A stretch of DNA of 64,000 nt from Tolypothrix brevis GSE-NOS-MK-07-07A (GTDB lineage Bacteria; Cyanobacteriota; Cyanobacteriia; Cyanobacteriales; Nostocaceae), in the NCBI GenBank assembly GCA_019358985.1, contig JAHHIJ010000008.1:1-64000 (forward strand), read 5' to 3'. Positions 16,098-27,339 of the stretch are shown here, piece after piece; the first letter of the stretch is position 1, and every line of letters begins with the position of its first letter. The notes under the pieces are model-generated. The model was not told the DNA's origin. It ran no database searches and saw nothing but the letters and a program-made list of their open reading frames with translations. The translations under genes were made by a program, and so were the position numbers.

Positions 16098-18254
16098 TTA
16101 TTTATTCACTGCTGCTGCTTCTCGTGCCGCAGTTGCTTGATCTGGGTGAATACCCAAGCGTGTAAGATTAATCCTTCCCTTATTATCAATCTCGCGCACT
16201 TTCACAATCACTTCATCACCAACTGCCACTTCATCTTCAACTTTGCCAACGCGGTAGTCAGCTAGTTGAGAAATATGGATCATTCCTTCTTTGCCGGGGA
16301 GAAATTCGACAAACGCCCCGATAGGTATAATCCGCGTAACTTGCCCAACGTAGACATCACCTTCATGCAGCTTGCGCGTCATGCCTTGGACAATGTTGCG
16401 TGCTCTCTTCGCTTTATTTTCATCCACCGCAGAAATAGTCACCGTGCCATCATCTTCGATGTCAATCTTGGCACCAGTTTCTTCTGTAATGCCCTTAATC
16501 GTCTTGCCTCCGGGTCCGATGACCAGACCAATCATGTCTGGATCAATCTTAATGGTCAACAAGCGTGGGGCGTAAGGTGAAGTTTCTGTGCGTGGTTGCT
16601 CGATGCAAGCGAGCATTTTTTCCAGAATGTGCAATCGAGCCGATTTAGCTTGATTGACAGCTTGGGCGATAACATCCAAAGACAAACCAGAGATTTTCAT
16701 GTCCATTTGCAAGGCGGTGATTCCAGTATCCGTCCCAGCAACTTTAAAGTCCATGTCGCCCAAAAAGTCTTCAATGCCCTGAATATCGGTAAGAATTCGC
16801 ACTTCGTCGCCTTCTTTAATCAGACCCATTGCCGCACCGCTGACGGGTTTGGTAATTGGTACGCCGGCATCCATCAAAGCTAAGGTAGAACCGCACACCG
16901 AACCCATTGAGGTGGAACCGTTGGAAGAAAGCACTTCCGACACGACCCGAATCACGTAGGGAAAATCTTCTTTTGATGGTAGCACGGGTAAGAGCGATCG
17001 CTCTGCCAAAGCTCCGTGACCAATTTCGCGGCGTCCTGGTGCCCGTAAAGGTTTCGTTTCCCCAACCGAGTAAGGGGGGAAGTTGTAATGATGCAAATAA
17101 CGCTTTTGTTGATCTGCTTGCATGTCATCATTTAAGTTTTGGGCATCTCCTGGTGTGCCAAGGGTGCAAGCAGTTAATACCTGGGTTAGTCCCCGGTTAA
17201 ATAAACCGCTGCCGTGGACTCGTCGAGGTAATAAACCAACTTGACAAGAAACAGGACGCACTTCATCAAGTCTGCGACCATCAACCCGAACATTATCTTC
17301 GACGATTTGCCGCCGCATAAACTGTTTGGTAATGTCTTTAAAAGTGTTACCTAGTGCTTTGCTATTTGCGGTTGCAGCTACTCGAATAGCGTCTTCTTCT
17401 GGAAGTTCGTCGATCTCGATTTTAATTTTATCCTTCACCTCATCCAAAGCTGTATCTCGTTCGGTTTTGGTGAAACTAAATTGTGACAGGATTTTTTTAA
17501 TTTCATCGTTAGCGCGTGAGCGAATAAAATTCTCTAGCGTCAAGTCTGCTTCTGGTGGTTCTTGTTGCACCATTTGCAAACCCAATTCTGCCATCAAATC
17601 TTCTTGCGCTTTAATTAAGTCGCGCACTGCTTCGTAGCCAAAATCAATTGCTTCGATAATGTCTCGTTCTGACAATTGATTTGCCCCAGCTTCTACCATG
17701 ATCACACCATCCGGCGAACCTGCAACCACCAAATCGAGGTCGCTGGCATCAATTTCTGCATAGGTTGGGTTAATGATGAAATCATCTCCCACCAAACCAA
17801 CCCTGACTGCTGCCATCGGTCCATAAAATGGTATCTGGGCAATCAAAGTAGCAATTGAAGCACCTGTAACTGCCAACACATCGGGTGGTACTTCTTCATC
17901 CATTGATAGCGTTACTGCGACAATTTGCAGGTCATCTCGCAACCATGAAGGGAACAAGGGACGCATGGGACGGTCAATTAGACGGCTAGTCAGAATTGTT
18001 TTCTCTGGGGGACGACCTTCTCGCCTCATTATCCCTCCAGGTATTCTACCTGCTGCGTACAGTCTTTCTTCGTAATCTACAGTGAGGGGAAGAAAATCAA
18101 TGCCTTCTCTGCCTGCCGATCGCGTAGCTGTCACTAACACTGCTGTATCCCCAGATTGTATCAAGACTGACCCACCAGCCTGGGGAGCTAGTAAACCAAC
18201 CTTCAGTCGAATATCCCGTCCGTCGAAGGATATTGACTTATCAACTTCTGCCAT
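16098..18254 (-). CDS. pnp: Polyribonucleotide nucleotidyltransferase (PNPase)
   Basis: A 718-residue enzyme of normal length. Two RNase PH-like domains: the first contains [20 protein letters not shown], the second contains [17 protein letters not shown] and [20 protein letters not shown] with the catalytic Asp residues. These are followed by a KH domain ([20 protein letters not shown]) and an S1 domain ([20 protein letters not shown]). It degrades RNA phosphorolytically and adds 3' tails, which in cyanobacteria lacking poly(A) polymerase is the main tailing activity. Apparently monocistronic. Confidence 0.97.
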   Translation of the reverse strand: MAEVDKSISFDGRDIRLKVGLLAPQAGGSVLIQSGDTAVLVTATRSAGREGIDFLPLTVDYEERLYAAGRIPGGIMRREGRPPEKTILTSRLIDRPMRPLFPSWLRDDLQIVAVTLSMDEEVPPDVLAVTGASIATLIAQIPFYGPMAAVRVGLVGDDFIINPTYAEIDASDLDLVVAGSPDGVIMVEAGANQLSERDIIEAIDFGYEAVRDLIKAQEDLMAELGLQMVQQEPPEADLTLENFIRSRANDEIKKILSQFSFTKTERDTALDEVKDKIKIEIDELPEEDAIRVAATANSKALGNTFKDITKQFMRRQIVEDNVRVDGRRLDEVRPVSCQVGLLPRRVHGSGLFNRGLTQVLTACTLGTPGDAQNLNDDMQADQQKRYLHHYNFPPYSVGETKPLRAPGRREIGHGALAERSLLPVLPSKEDFPYVIRVVSEVLSSNGSTSMGSVCGSTLALMDAGVPITKPVSGAAMGLIKEGDEVRILTDIQGIEDFLGDMDFKVAGTDTGITALQMDMKISGLSLDVIAQAVNQAKSARLHILEKMLACIEQPRTETSPYAPRLLTIKIDPDMIGLVIGPGGKTIKGITEETGAKIDIEDDGTVTISAVDENKAKRARNIVQGMTRKLHEGDVYVGQVTRIIPIGAFVEFLPGKEGMIHISQLADYRVGKVEDEVAVGDEVIVKVREIDNKGRINLTRLGIHPDQATAAREAAAVNK

Positions 18255-18524
18255 TCAGTTTTTTTTCCTTCTATGCACGCTATTCTCTTTCTGTGGCAAT
18301 CCTAACATTTATGCACTATGACTGACGGTGGAGTACATACAAAGACAACAACTGATGGCAGCAGAGTGCGCTTTTCATCCTTTGTGAAATCTTAGCCTGG
18401 AGATAAATGTCTCAAAGGTTGCCGATTGCTACACTCTCATTAAAGGTATATTAGTTTGAAAGCCCAAATTGAACGTCATCCCAGGAGCGCCCAATTTCTT
18501 GGTTAACCATGATAGATCCTTACC

Positions 18525-18612
18525 TACAGCAGATTGCGTTTTTATTGAATATACGTAGAGACGTTCCGGCGGAACGTCTCTACAGGGTTTTGGATTTTAT
18601 GCATGTACCTCT
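18525..18612. repeat. ATACAGCAGATT-family element with GACGTTCCG core
   Basis: Left part CTACAGCAGATTGCG, perfect core hairpin GTAGAGACGTTCCG/CGGAACGTCTCTAC (18555-18583), then GGGTTTTGGATTTTATGCAT. The right terminal repeat has decayed. The rest of 18255-18681 shows no gene. Confidence 0.7.
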
Positions 18613-18681
18613 ATTTAATAAATGAAATTATTGCAAAAGTAAAAAGACAAAATAAACAAATTAAAAGATTTAGTTTGACGA

Positions 18682-21600
18682 ATGACAATTTTACATGGTA
18701 GTTGGTTACTTCAAAATCAGGGCAGTTGTTTATTTGTTTGGGGAGAGACTTGGCGTTCTTTCGATGTGAATTTGTCTTTAGATGCCACCGAAATTCCACA
18801 ACATCCATTTGCCATCGATGCGCTGGAATTAGTGGAATGGTTAAATTCCCATAACATGACAATTGCCAAGTTCATACAGCCACAAGTGGCTTTAACTAAA
18901 ACTGGTAAAAGCAGAAAAGAAGTTGAAAAGAATACAAATAATTTGCGAATATACACGCAAATTGTTTCCTTACCAACTTATATTTCAGAAAGCGGTGAAG
19001 AAATAGCGATCGCTCCAAAACATTCTGCCACATTAGGAGAGCAAGCAGAATCGCCACAATACCTGCAACCTTGGCTTGTTGAGGGTTTTTGTCTCAACCC
19101 AAGCGAAGCAATAGAATTTCTCACTTCTCTACCCCTGAGTGCTGCAAAGGTTGAGGATGCCTTTTTAGGAGGAGATTTGCGCTTTTGGTCGCAAATTGCC
19201 CGTTGGAGTTTAGATTTAATCTCGCGAGGGAAATTTTTACCGACAATTCAAAGACAATCAGATGAAGCGATCGCGGCTAAATGGCAAGCACTAATTGATA
19301 GTGCTGTCGATCAAACTCGTCTAGAAAAATTTGCCGCAAAGATGCCTTTGGTTTGCCGCATGTATAAGGAACTGGAGACTGAGAAATCTACCCAATCGCT
19401 ACTTCGTGTAGACTTTCCAGTAGAATCTGCTGAATTGCTGTTAGGATTTCTTCACCAAACCATAGATACTCAAGTTCGCAAAATGGTAGGTTCCCAACCT
19501 TTGCTAGAAGCCAGGATAATGGCATCTCTACCACCGACAATAAAGTTGTGGCTGCAAGCTTTAAATAGTATATCTCAAACAGTTAACGCCGATACAGTTG
19601 GAGTGGAAAGATTAGCAGCGGCGTTGAAAACTTGGACTTTGCCAGTACAATACGAACTAACGGGAAAAACTTTATTTCGCACTTGTTTTGAATTGCGTCC
19701 TCCAGAGTCAGGAGAAACAGATTGGTTGTTAGCTTATTTCTTGCAAGCGGCTGACGATCCAGGATTTATAGTAGATGCAGCAACAATTTGGCATAATCCA
19801 GTTGAGCAATTAGTTATTCAAAATCGGACAATTGAACAGCCTCAAGAAACATTTTTGCGCGGTTTGGGATTAGCTTCGCGATTTTACCCGCCAATTGCAT
19901 TGAGTTTGGAAACGGAAAATCCTCAATCTTGCCGTCTCAATCCAATGCAAGGATATGAGTTTATCAAGTCGGTAGCGTGGCGTTTTGAAGACAGTGGTTT
20001 AGGGGTAATATTGCCTGCAAGTTTGGCGAATCGTGGAGATATTGCCAACAAATTAGGTTTAAAAATTATGGCACAACCTCCAAACAAACAAGGGCGTTTG
20101 GGTTTGCAAAGTCTGCTAAATTTTGAGTGGCAATTGGCAATTGGTGGACAGACAATTTCTAAGGCGCAATTTGACAGATTAGTGGCATTAAATAGTCCAC
20201 TAGTAGAAATTAACGGTGAGTGGGTAGAGTTGCGTCCTCAAGATATTAAAACAGCTCAAGCATTTTTTGCTTCTCGTAAAGAACAAATGACGCTTTCTTT
20301 GGAAGATGCTTTGCGTTTGAGTACTGGGGACACTCAGACAATTGAAAAATTACCAGTAGTTAGTTTTGAAGCATCTGGAGCATTGCAAGAGTTAGTTGGA
20401 GCTATAACAAATAATCAGGCGATCGCACCTTTGCCCATACCAGAAAGTTTTCAAGGACAATTACGACCTTATCAAGAACGGGGAGTGGCTTGGCTGGCAT
20501 TTCTAGAACGTTGGGGTTTAGGTGCGTGTCTTGCCGACGATATGGGACTTGGTAAAACGATCCAGTTAATTTGTTTTTTATTATACCTGAAACAAGAAGA
20601 AGCGTTAGAAAAACCAACATTACTTGTATGTCCAACTTCAGTGTTAGGAAACTGGGAACGCGAAGTTAGGAAATTTGCCCCAAGTTTGAAAGTTGTACAA
20701 TATCACGGTGACAAACGTCCGAAAGGGAAAGCGTTTGCAGAAGCCGTAAAAAAGCAAGATTTAGTTATTACTAGTTACTCACTGGTTTACCGAGATATCA
20801 AGTTATTACAAAGCGTTTCTTGGCAAGGAATTGTTTTAGACGAAGCGCAGAATGTGAAAAATTCGGAAGCAAAGCAGTCCCAAGCAGTGCGACAATTAGA
20901 AGCAAGTTTTCGTATTGCTTTGACGGGTACACCTGTAGAAAATAGATTACAAGAATTATGGTCTATTTTAGACTTTCTCAATCCGGGATATTTAGGAACT
21001 AAGCAATTTTTTCAGCGACGGTTTGCCATCCCAATTGAAAAGTATGGTGATACGGCTTCTTTGCGACAATTGCGCTCATTAGTACAGCCGTTTATTTTGC
21101 GTCGTCTGAAAAGCGATCGCGAAATTATTCAAGACTTGCCAGAAAAGCAGGAAATGGCAGTATTTTGTGGTTTAACTCCCGAACAAGGCACACTTTATCA
21201 AAAAGTCGTTGATGAGTCTTTAGCTGAGATTGAAACAGCAGAAGGATTGCAACGTCGGGGAAAGATTTTAGCTTTATTGATTAAATTAAAACAAATCTGC
21301 AATCACCCATCGCAATATTTAAAGCAAAATACTTTAGAACATCATAATTCTGGTAAATTGCAGCGGTTAGAGGAAATGTTAGATGAAGCGATATCAGAAG
21401 GCGATCGCGCTTTAATTTTCACACAATTTGCTGAATGGGGCAAGTTACTCAAACCCCATTTAGAAAAGCAGCTAAAGCGAGAAATTTTCTTTTTATACGG
21501 TAGCACCTCCAAAAAACAACGCGAGGAAATGATAGACCGTTTTCAACACGATCCCCAAGGACCACCAATAATGATTCTTTCTCTCAAAGCTGGTGGTGTC

Positions 21601-21903
21601 GGACTTAATTTAACACGAGCAAATCATGTTTTTCACTATGACAGATGGTGGAATCCCGCAGTAGAAAATCAAGCCACAGATAGAGTATTTCGTATTGGTC
21701 AAACTCGCAATGTACAAGTGCATAAATTTGTCTGCACAGGCACTTTAGAAGAAAAAATTCATGACATGATAGAAAGTAAGAAACAACTTGCTGAACAAGT
21801 TGTTGGTGGAGGTGAAGAGTGGTTAACAGAAATGGATACAGACCAACTCCGCAACTTACTATTACTTGACCGCAGTGCAATAATAGACGAGGATTCAGAA
21901 TGA
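18682..21903 (+). CDS. SNF2-family ATPase/helicase
   Basis: A 1073-residue protein. The N-terminal 500 residues belong to the bacterial SNF2-associated region. The SNF2 ATPase core has Q-like RPYQERGVAWLAFLE, Walker A DDMGLGKT near 618, Walker B LDEAQN near 719, ALTGTPVENRLQELW, and the helicase-C motifs SLKAGGVGLNLTRAN and ATDRVFRIGQTRNVQVHKF. It is expected to translocate on double-stranded DNA using ATP; the cellular task is unknown. A SWIM zinc-finger gene follows, a pairing common in bacteria, although here a repeat element separates them. Confidence 0.93.
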   Translation: MTILHGSWLLQNQGSCLFVWGETWRSFDVNLSLDATEIPQHPFAIDALELVEWLNSHNMTIAKFIQPQVALTKTGKSRKEVEKNTNNLRIYTQIVSLPTYISESGEEIAIAPKHSATLGEQAESPQYLQPWLVEGFCLNPSEAIEFLTSLPLSAAKVEDAFLGGDLRFWSQIARWSLDLISRGKFLPTIQRQSDEAIAAKWQALIDSAVDQTRLEKFAAKMPLVCRMYKELETEKSTQSLLRVDFPVESAELLLGFLHQTIDTQVRKMVGSQPLLEARIMASLPPTIKLWLQALNSISQTVNADTVGVERLAAALKTWTLPVQYELTGKTLFRTCFELRPPESGETDWLLAYFLQAADDPGFIVDAATIWHNPVEQLVIQNRTIEQPQETFLRGLGLASRFYPPIALSLETENPQSCRLNPMQGYEFIKSVAWRFEDSGLGVILPASLANRGDIANKLGLKIMAQPPNKQGRLGLQSLLNFEWQLAIGGQTISKAQFDRLVALNSPLVEINGEWVELRPQDIKTAQAFFASRKEQMTLSLEDALRLSTGDTQTIEKLPVVSFEASGALQELVGAITNNQAIAPLPIPESFQGQLRPYQERGVAWLAFLERWGLGACLADDMGLGKTIQLICFLLYLKQEEALEKPTLLVCPTSVLGNWEREVRKFAPSLKVVQYHGDKRPKGKAFAEAVKKQDLVITSYSLVYRDIKLLQSVSWQGIVLDEAQNVKNSEAKQSQAVRQLEASFRIALTGTPVENRLQELWSILDFLNPGYLGTKQFFQRRFAIPIEKYGDTASLRQLRSLVQPFILRRLKSDREIIQDLPEKQEMAVFCGLTPEQGTLYQKVVDESLAEIETAEGLQRRGKILALLIKLKQICNHPSQYLKQNTLEHHNSGKLQRLEEMLDEAISEGDRALIFTQFAEWGKLLKPHLEKQLKREIFFLYGSTSKKQREEMIDRFQHDPQGPPIMILSLKAGGVGLNLTRANHVFHYDRWWNPAVENQATDRVFRIGQTRNVQVHKFVCTGTLEEKIHDMIESKKQLAEQVVGGGEEWLTEMDTDQLRNLLLLDRSAIIDEDSE

Positions 21904-21914
21904 AAAAATGGTTA

Positions 21915-22002
21915 TTAGACATCTCCAGAAAAGACGTAGCAGTGCTACGTCTCTACAAGGGTTTGGGACAACGCGTAGTTCATTTTCACTCCTATGTCTA
22001 TT
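21915..22002. mobile_element. TTAGACATCTCC-family MITE
   Basis: Left end TTAGACATCTCCAGAA, core hairpin AGACGTAGCAG/TGCTACGTCT (21932-21952), right end CTATGTCTATTAG. It sits between the SNF2 gene and its SWIM partner. Confidence 0.75.
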
Positions 22003-22019
22003 AGTTAGTTGTTATTGGA

Positions 22020-22054
22020 TGACTATTGACCATTGACTATTGACTATTGACTAT
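22020..22054. repeat. Short tandem repeat TTGACTATT
   Basis: Three to four imperfect copies of TGACTATT(T/G) immediately upstream of the SWIM gene. Same class as the heptamer at the window start. Confidence 0.75.
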
Positions 22055-22070
22055 TTACCAACTAACAAAG

Positions 22071-22916
22071 ATGACAAATTACACACTAGAAGCGAGTCGA
22101 GAATGGTGGTCACAAAGGTGGCTTGATTTATTAGATTCCTATCGTTTTAAAAAGCGCTTGGAACGTGCGAGAACTTATGCTCGTCAGGGAAATGTCCTCA
22201 GCATAGAATTTAAAGGTGAAAAGGTATTAGCTAAGGTGCAAGGTAGCGAAGTTGAACCATATAAAGTTTCTCTTTCTCTTGATACTTTCAGCGATGAAGA
22301 GTGGGGTTATGTGATTGAAACAATGTCTAAAAGATCGATTTTTGCGGCAAAACTTTTAGCGGGAGAAATGCCACAAAATATCGAAGATGTATTTACTAGA
22401 AATGGTCTTTCCCTCTTTCCTTTCACTTTATCAGATGTTCATAGTAAATGCTCTTGTCCTGATAAAGCAAATCCGTGCAAACATGTTGGCGCAATTTACT
22501 ATCAATTAGGCGATCGCTTTAGTGAAGATCCTTTTGTACTATTTCAATTGCGTGGACGCACTAAAGAGCAAATTATCAGCGATTTACGGCAATTACGCAG
22601 CGCTCATAATCAACAGACGGAAATAATATCTGCCGAAACAACGAACAACGAACAACCAACAACTAACACTCAACATTCTGTAAAAATTGACTCTTTCTGG
22701 CAATATAATGAGCCGTTAGAGTCTTCTTTAGTAGTAATTGTGCCATCGAATAGCGAGACAGTGTTAGATGTTTTGGGGTCAATTCCTCTGGCAAAGGAAG
22801 AAGAAAATGCAGTAAATTTAACTTCTGCCGATGTGGTAATGAAATATTTGGATACAGTCTATAAAGATGTCAGCCAAAAGGCTGTTTTAGCTGCGATGAA
22901 TTTAGGAGGAAGTTGA
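22071..22916 (+). CDS. SWIM zinc-finger protein
   Basis: A 281-residue protein with the SWIM signature CSCPDKANPCKHVGAIYYQL (CxCx(n)CxH) near 138-157, a zinc module for DNA or protein binding. N-terminal W-rich segment REWWSQRWLDLLDSYRFKKR; a low-complexity Asn/Thr linker (TTNNEQPTTNTQHS) follows near 200. An in-frame TTG at 22047 lies in the short tandem repeat, so ATG 22071 is preferred. Its role is probably as partner of the upstream SNF2 ATPase. Confidence 0.85.
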   Translation: MTNYTLEASREWWSQRWLDLLDSYRFKKRLERARTYARQGNVLSIEFKGEKVLAKVQGSEVEPYKVSLSLDTFSDEEWGYVIETMSKRSIFAAKLLAGEMPQNIEDVFTRNGLSLFPFTLSDVHSKCSCPDKANPCKHVGAIYYQLGDRFSEDPFVLFQLRGRTKEQIISDLRQLRSAHNQQTEIISAETTNNEQPTTNTQHSVKIDSFWQYNEPLESSLVVIVPSNSETVLDVLGSIPLAKEEENAVNLTSADVVMKYLDTVYKDVSQKAVLAAMNLGGS

Positions 22917-23060
22917 ATAAGTTTAGGTGCTTTTCTTGCTGAAGATAAAATGTATTTATTTACACCCAGCACAGATTACTTTTAGTTTGATTATTTTGTT
23001 AGTAAGATTTATACCAGTGATTGAATATTATAAAAGCAGAGTAATTCTCTCTATAGCAAC

Positions 23061-23360
23061 ATGGAACTCCAAAATAAAATAATTTCTGTAGAACTTGCTG
23101 ATGGGACAAGTGTTAAAGTAGAAGCTACACCGATAGGCGATCGCAAAATAAATTTTCACACCCGACCTTTTAGCGAAGTAACCGACACCATAGAATCTCT
23201 GTCTAAAGAAATTGCCGAAGCATTGCACAAAATTAAGCCAGATAGATTCACTGTAAAATTTGGTATAGAAATAGGCATTGAATCTGGAAAACTCACAGCT
23301 TTACTGGTGAAAGGTACATCTACGGCAAATCTGGAAATTACTTTGGAGTGGGGTAACTAA
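23061..23360 (+). CDS. CU044_2847/Trypco1-like small protein
   Basis: A 99-residue protein: an N-terminal strand-rich half (ISVELADGTSVKVEATPIGD), a helix (VTDTIESLSKEIAEALHKI), then KPDRFTVKFGIEIGIESGKL and LVKGTSTANLEITLEW. This layout fits the CU044_2847 or trypsin-co-occurring domain 1 family, which is often found near conflict-system peptidases. No peptidase gene is adjacent here, so the role is open. Isolated between the SWIM gene and Uma2. Confidence 0.65.
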   Translation: MELQNKIISVELADGTSVKVEATPIGDRKINFHTRPFSEVTDTIESLSKEIAEALHKIKPDRFTVKFGIEIGIESGKLTALLVKGTSTANLEITLEWGN

Positions 23361-23457
23361 TTGCTGACTGAGGATATTTATCTGTTGTTATAGAGGAGTA
23401 GAATTACTAAGAAAATATCTAAATATATGTGTTTGAAAAAAGATAGCGATCGCATCC

Positions 23458-24087
23458 TTATTGCCCTCTTTCCCTCACCCATTGTCGCACTGCACGACGA
23501 ATTGCCAATCTTCCATCCGCTCGATATTGTTCAATTAATTTTGGTAGTTCCCGAATTGGTAAACTCGGAAACACCATACTTGTCTCTGACTCTAAATATT
23601 CCCCGTCTTGCAGTTGATAAATCTTCAGTTTCCCAGAGTCATAACACCAAAGTTCTGGCACTCCCAAACGAGCATAAATCCCAAAGCGATCTAAAGATTT
23701 ATTTGTAACATCAATTTCTAGTGCTAAATCAGGCGGTGGATCTTGATTTAAGTTTACATCAAGCCTTCCCCTAACTAAAGCTTCATTCTGAAAATAAAAG
23801 CAATTATCTGCCTCAACCCCTGCCATTTTCCTTTCTCTTCTCCAGGTAGTTGAGCCATAGCTTTCATAATTCAATTCCAATTCCTCAGCAATATCTTTGA
23901 CTGCATCACTGATAACTTCTTTATAAATTTCGTGTTCAGGTAAAGGTGTCATAATTTCCAAAGTGCCATTATCATAAGCTATTCGTGCAGCCCGATGCTC
24001 TCCCAAATCGTTGAGGATATTTTCAAACTGTTGCCAGTCAATGCTGTAAAGTAGTATGCCATCGGCTCGGTGAGCAGCAATTGTCAT
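23458..24087 (-). CDS. Uma2-family putative restriction-like endonuclease
   Basis: A 209-residue Uma2 (DUF820) protein of the PD-(D/E)XK fold: RIAYDNGTLEIMTPLPEHE in the first half, AGVEADNCFYFQNE, PPDLALEIDVTNKS (Asp, ExD motif) and LGVPELWCYDSGKLKIYQL. Uma2 genes are multiplied in cyanobacteria and have no established function. ATG at 24087 with GGAGG 8 bases upstream is preferred over GTG at 24093. Confidence 0.88.
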   Translation of the reverse strand: MTIAAHRADGILLYSIDWQQFENILNDLGEHRAARIAYDNGTLEIMTPLPEHEIYKEVISDAVKDIAEELELNYESYGSTTWRRERKMAGVEADNCFYFQNEALVRGRLDVNLNQDPPPDLALEIDVTNKSLDRFGIYARLGVPELWCYDSGKLKIYQLQDGEYLESETSMVFPSLPIRELPKLIEQYRADGRLAIRRAVRQWVRERGQ

Positions 24088-24176
24088 TGACACGACCTCC
24101 GTAAATGGGCGTAATTAAACATAAATGGTACTTCTATTTCGTAGTGAGCGGTAAACCGCTCATAGTCTCATCTTAT

Positions 24177-24209
24177 AAAAAAAGCCCCTGGTTTTTCAAC
24201 AGGAGCCTT
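24177..24209 (-). terminator. psbDC operon terminator
   Basis: On the minus strand GGCTCCTG, loop TTGAAAAAC, CAGGGGC, then TTTTTTT. A classic intrinsic terminator about 50 bp after the psbC stop. Confidence 0.85.
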
Positions 24210-24260
24210 AAAATTATTGATTGTCAGTGATACAAAGTTAAAAACTAAAAACTTTGTAAC

Positions 24261-25649
24261 CTAGTCAAGTGGTTTCATTGACATTACTGGTTCGGTATCA
24301 CGGTTGATTCCTTTCTCAAATCCACCTGATGCTGCACGAGCGCGACCGGCGTGCCACAAGTGACCAATTAGGAAGAAGAAGCCCACGAAAAAGTGGAAAC
24401 ATGCCAACCAAGCGCGAGGAGATACGTAGTTGAAAGAGTTTATCTCCGTAGCCACACCACCCACAGAGTTCAAAGAACCCAGAGGAGCGTGAGTCATGTA
24501 TTCAGCGGCACGACGAGCTTGCCAAGGCTGAATATCGTTCTTGATTTTTTCCAAGTCAAGACCGTTGGGACCGCGTAGAGGCTCCAACCAAGGACCGCGG
24601 AAATCCCAGAAGCGCATGGTTTCTCCACCGAAGATGATTTCACCAGTAGGAGAGCGCATCAGGTATTTACCTAGACCGGTAGGACCTTGTGCAGAACCGA
24701 CGTTAGCACCCAAGCGTTGGTCACGAATCAAGAAGGTTAAAGCTTGAGCTTGAGAAGCTTCAGGACCAGTAGGACCGTAGAATTCGCTGGGGTAAGCGGT
24801 GTTATTGTACCAAACCATAAGGGAGGCGACAAAAGCCATCAAGGACACAGCGCCAATACTGTAGGAGAGGTAAGCTTCACCAGACCAAATCAAGGCGCGA
24901 CGTGCCCAAGCAAAGGGTTTGGTGAGAATGTGGAAAATACCGCCTGCTATACAGACAAAGGCAACCCAAATGTGACCGCCAATGATATCTTCCATGTTAT
25001 TGACGCTGACAATCCAGCCTTCGCCGCCGAAGGGAGATTTAATCAAATAACCGAAGATAGTGGCTGGGTTCAGTGTGGGGTTGGTAATGACGCGAACATC
25101 ACCACCGCCTGGCGCCCAGGTGTCGTATACACCGCCAAAGAACGTTGCCTTCAACACCAACAGAAGGGCACCGCATCCTAAGATGATTAGGTGGAATCCG
25201 ATGATGTTGGTCATCTTGTTCTTATCTTTCCAGTCGTAACCAAAGAACGAAGAATACTCTTCTAAGGTTTCTGGACCGCGAACGGCATGATAAATACCGC
25301 CAAAACCTAGTACAGCCGAGGAAATCAGATGCAGTACACCGACTACGAAGTAGGGGAAGGTATCGATGACTTCACCACCCGTACCAACACCCCAGCCCAG
25401 GGTGGCTATGTGAGGTAACAAAATCAAGCCTTGTTCGTACATCGGCTTTTCGGGAATGAAGTGAGCGACTTCAAACAAAGTCATCGCTCCAGCCCAGAAT
25501 ACAATCAAGCCAGCATGGGCTACGTGAGCGCCCAGCAGTTTACCGGATAAGTTGATTAGACGAGCATTACCAGACCACCAAGCGAATCCAGTGGATTCTT
25601 GGTCACGTCCGCTGCCCATTACCGAAGGTTTATTAGAGAGCGTTACCAC
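24261..25649 (-). CDS. psbC: Photosystem II CP43 chlorophyll protein
   Basis: A 462-residue inner antenna protein with six membrane helices and chlorophyll-binding His residues. The large lumenal loop contains [19 protein letters not shown], whose Glu and Arg contact the Mn4CaO5 cluster. The annotated start is the GTG at 25649 (VTLSNKPSV...), the conserved psbC start, with GAGG in the psbD tail as ribosome-binding site. A longer in-frame extension exists but lies inside psbD. Overlaps psbD by 17 bp, the conserved cyanobacterial arrangement. Confidence 0.97.
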   Translation of the reverse strand: MVTLSNKPSVMGSGRDQESTGFAWWSGNARLINLSGKLLGAHVAHAGLIVFWAGAMTLFEVAHFIPEKPMYEQGLILLPHIATLGWGVGTGGEVIDTFPYFVVGVLHLISSAVLGFGGIYHAVRGPETLEEYSSFFGYDWKDKNKMTNIIGFHLIILGCGALLLVLKATFFGGVYDTWAPGGGDVRVITNPTLNPATIFGYLIKSPFGGEGWIVSVNNMEDIIGGHIWVAFVCIAGGIFHILTKPFAWARRALIWSGEAYLSYSIGAVSLMAFVASLMVWYNNTAYPSEFYGPTGPEASQAQALTFLIRDQRLGANVGSAQGPTGLGKYLMRSPTGEIIFGGETMRFWDFRGPWLEPLRGPNGLDLEKIKNDIQPWQARRAAEYMTHAPLGSLNSVGGVATEINSFNYVSPRAWLACFHFFVGFFFLIGHLWHAGRARAASGGFEKGINRDTEPVMSMKPLD

Positions 25650-26688
25650 GCGGTAGTACCTCTTCAGGGAATACAAATTGTTCGTGAGGTTGATCTTGAG
25701 GAGCCATCCAAGCGCGGATACCCTCGTTCAGCAAAATGTTTTTGGTATAGAATGTTTCAAACTCTGGGTCTTCTGCCGCACGCAATTCTTGCGATACGAA
25801 GTCATAAGCCCGCAAGTTCAGCGCCAAACCGACAATTCCAATTGCTGCCATCCACAAGCCTGTGACTGGGACAAACAACATGAAGAAGTGCAGCCAACGC
25901 TTGTTGGAGAAAGCAATGCCGAATATCTGTGACCAGAAACGGTTTGCTGTCACCATTGAGTAGGTTTCTTCTGATTGAGTTGGGTTGAAAGCACGGAAGG
26001 TATTTGCACCTTCGCCATCTTCAAACAGAGTATTTTCCACTGTTGCACCGTGAATCGCGCAAAGTAATGCACCACCCAATACACCAGCTACACCCATCAT
26101 GTGGAAGGGGTTTAAGGTGAAGTTGTGGAAACCTTGGATAAACAAGATGAAGCGGAAAATTGCTGCTACGCCGAAGCTAGGAGCAAAGAACCAGCTTGAT
26201 TGTCCCAAGGGGTACATTAAAAATACGCTGACGAATACAGCGATGGGGGCAGAAAATGCGATCGCATTATAAGGACGAATCCCTACTAAACGAGCGATTT
26301 CAAATTGTCGCAACATGAAGCCAATTAAAGCGAAGGCTCCGTGTAAAGCTACAAATGCCCACAATCCACCCAATTGAAACCAACGGGTGAAGTCGCCTTG
26401 TGCTTCTGGTCCCCACAGCAACATCAAAGAGTGTCCCAAGCTATTTGCTGGGGTGGATACTGCTACTGTCAAGAAGTTACAGCCTTCCAGGTATGATGAG
26501 GCTAATCCGTGGGTGTACCAAGAAGTGACGAATGTTGTACCGGTTAGCCAACCGCCTAATGCTAGGAAGGCGGTTGGGAATAATAATATCCCTGACCAAC
26601 CTACGAATACAAAGCGATCGCGCTTCAACCAGTCGTCTAGTACGTCAAACCACCCTCTACTGGGGGCGCGTCCTACTGCGATGGTCAT
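25633..26688 (-). CDS. psbD: Photosystem II D2 reaction-centre protein
   Basis: A 351-residue D2 protein of canonical length, starting [20 protein letters not shown]. It has five transmembrane helices, [20 protein letters not shown] with the redox Tyr/His environment, [19 protein letters not shown] with the chlorophyll-ligand His, and [19 protein letters not shown] near the quinone site. It binds P680, QA and the non-haem iron together with D1. First gene of psbD-psbC. Confidence 0.98.
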   Translation of the reverse strand: MTIAVGRAPSRGWFDVLDDWLKRDRFVFVGWSGILLFPTAFLALGGWLTGTTFVTSWYTHGLASSYLEGCNFLTVAVSTPANSLGHSLMLLWGPEAQGDFTRWFQLGGLWAFVALHGAFALIGFMLRQFEIARLVGIRPYNAIAFSAPIAVFVSVFLMYPLGQSSWFFAPSFGVAAIFRFILFIQGFHNFTLNPFHMMGVAGVLGGALLCAIHGATVENTLFEDGEGANTFRAFNPTQSEETYSMVTANRFWSQIFGIAFSNKRWLHFFMLFVPVTGLWMAAIGIVGLALNLRAYDFVSQELRAAEDPEFETFYTKNILLNEGIRAWMAPQDQPHEQFVFPEEVLPRGNAL

Positions 26689-27339
26689 TTCAGGAAATCC
26701 TCTTTTTTACTAAAATTGCGACGTTTTTCACGTTTTGAGGAAGTGAAGTACCCCAGTTTGCCTTCGGCTGAAAAAGTTGCTCTCCAATTTCAACTAGCAC
26801 AAAGACGGTCTTATTCGTCTTTAGGGTTTCCCATATCATCCGCCATTGCCACGTTAGGAACTTCCGAAGAAGTCGAGAACTAAATCCCGTGATGGTCTTA
26901 CACAGCGTCCACAGGCAGCCGCCCGTCTACCACAGGCAGTGGGAAAAGTTTTACGACACGTTCACCTTGGATTTACAGCAAACGTTTTTTTGACACTCTT
27001 ACCAGCTTACATGCTGTTGAGATTCTGAGAATCTGGCGAATTAATCAACGCCATTTCTCAGTTGCGCCTTCATAATCACCACTTACTGCTATATTTAGCT
27101 TGTGGTAACTTAATGATTCTTAATTTATCACATCTTGCTCGGTTTGCGTCGATCCACGTTAGTAAATCAGGTATCAAACACGAGGCTCCTAATTAATATG
27201 AATATCAGAATTTTTACAATTTGACACAGATTTTCTCAGAAATCTTAAAATAAAGAGTGAGAAAACTTGCTTGCAATACATCCTCTTGGGGTGGCAGACT
27301 TTGTTTTAGGTGAAGATATTACGGGAAATAGGCAGTTAA
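26689..27339. promoter_or_regulatory. Divergent intergenic region, psbD and ycf4
   Basis: A 650-bp gene-free region between the divergently transcribed psbD and ycf4. It must hold the psbD promoter and 5' UTR. An imperfect direct repeat CCACAGGCAG occurs twice near 26909-26940. I see no clear -35/-10 pair I would commit to, and no RNA gene. Confidence 0.5.

Noticed and set aside
18451-18510. A 19-codon minus-strand frame upstream of SNF2
   Set aside because: Too short and without supporting context; could be a gene relic.
24261-25676. psbC start upstream at 25676
   Set aside because: The conserved protein begins at GTG 25649 with a ribosome-binding site inside psbD.
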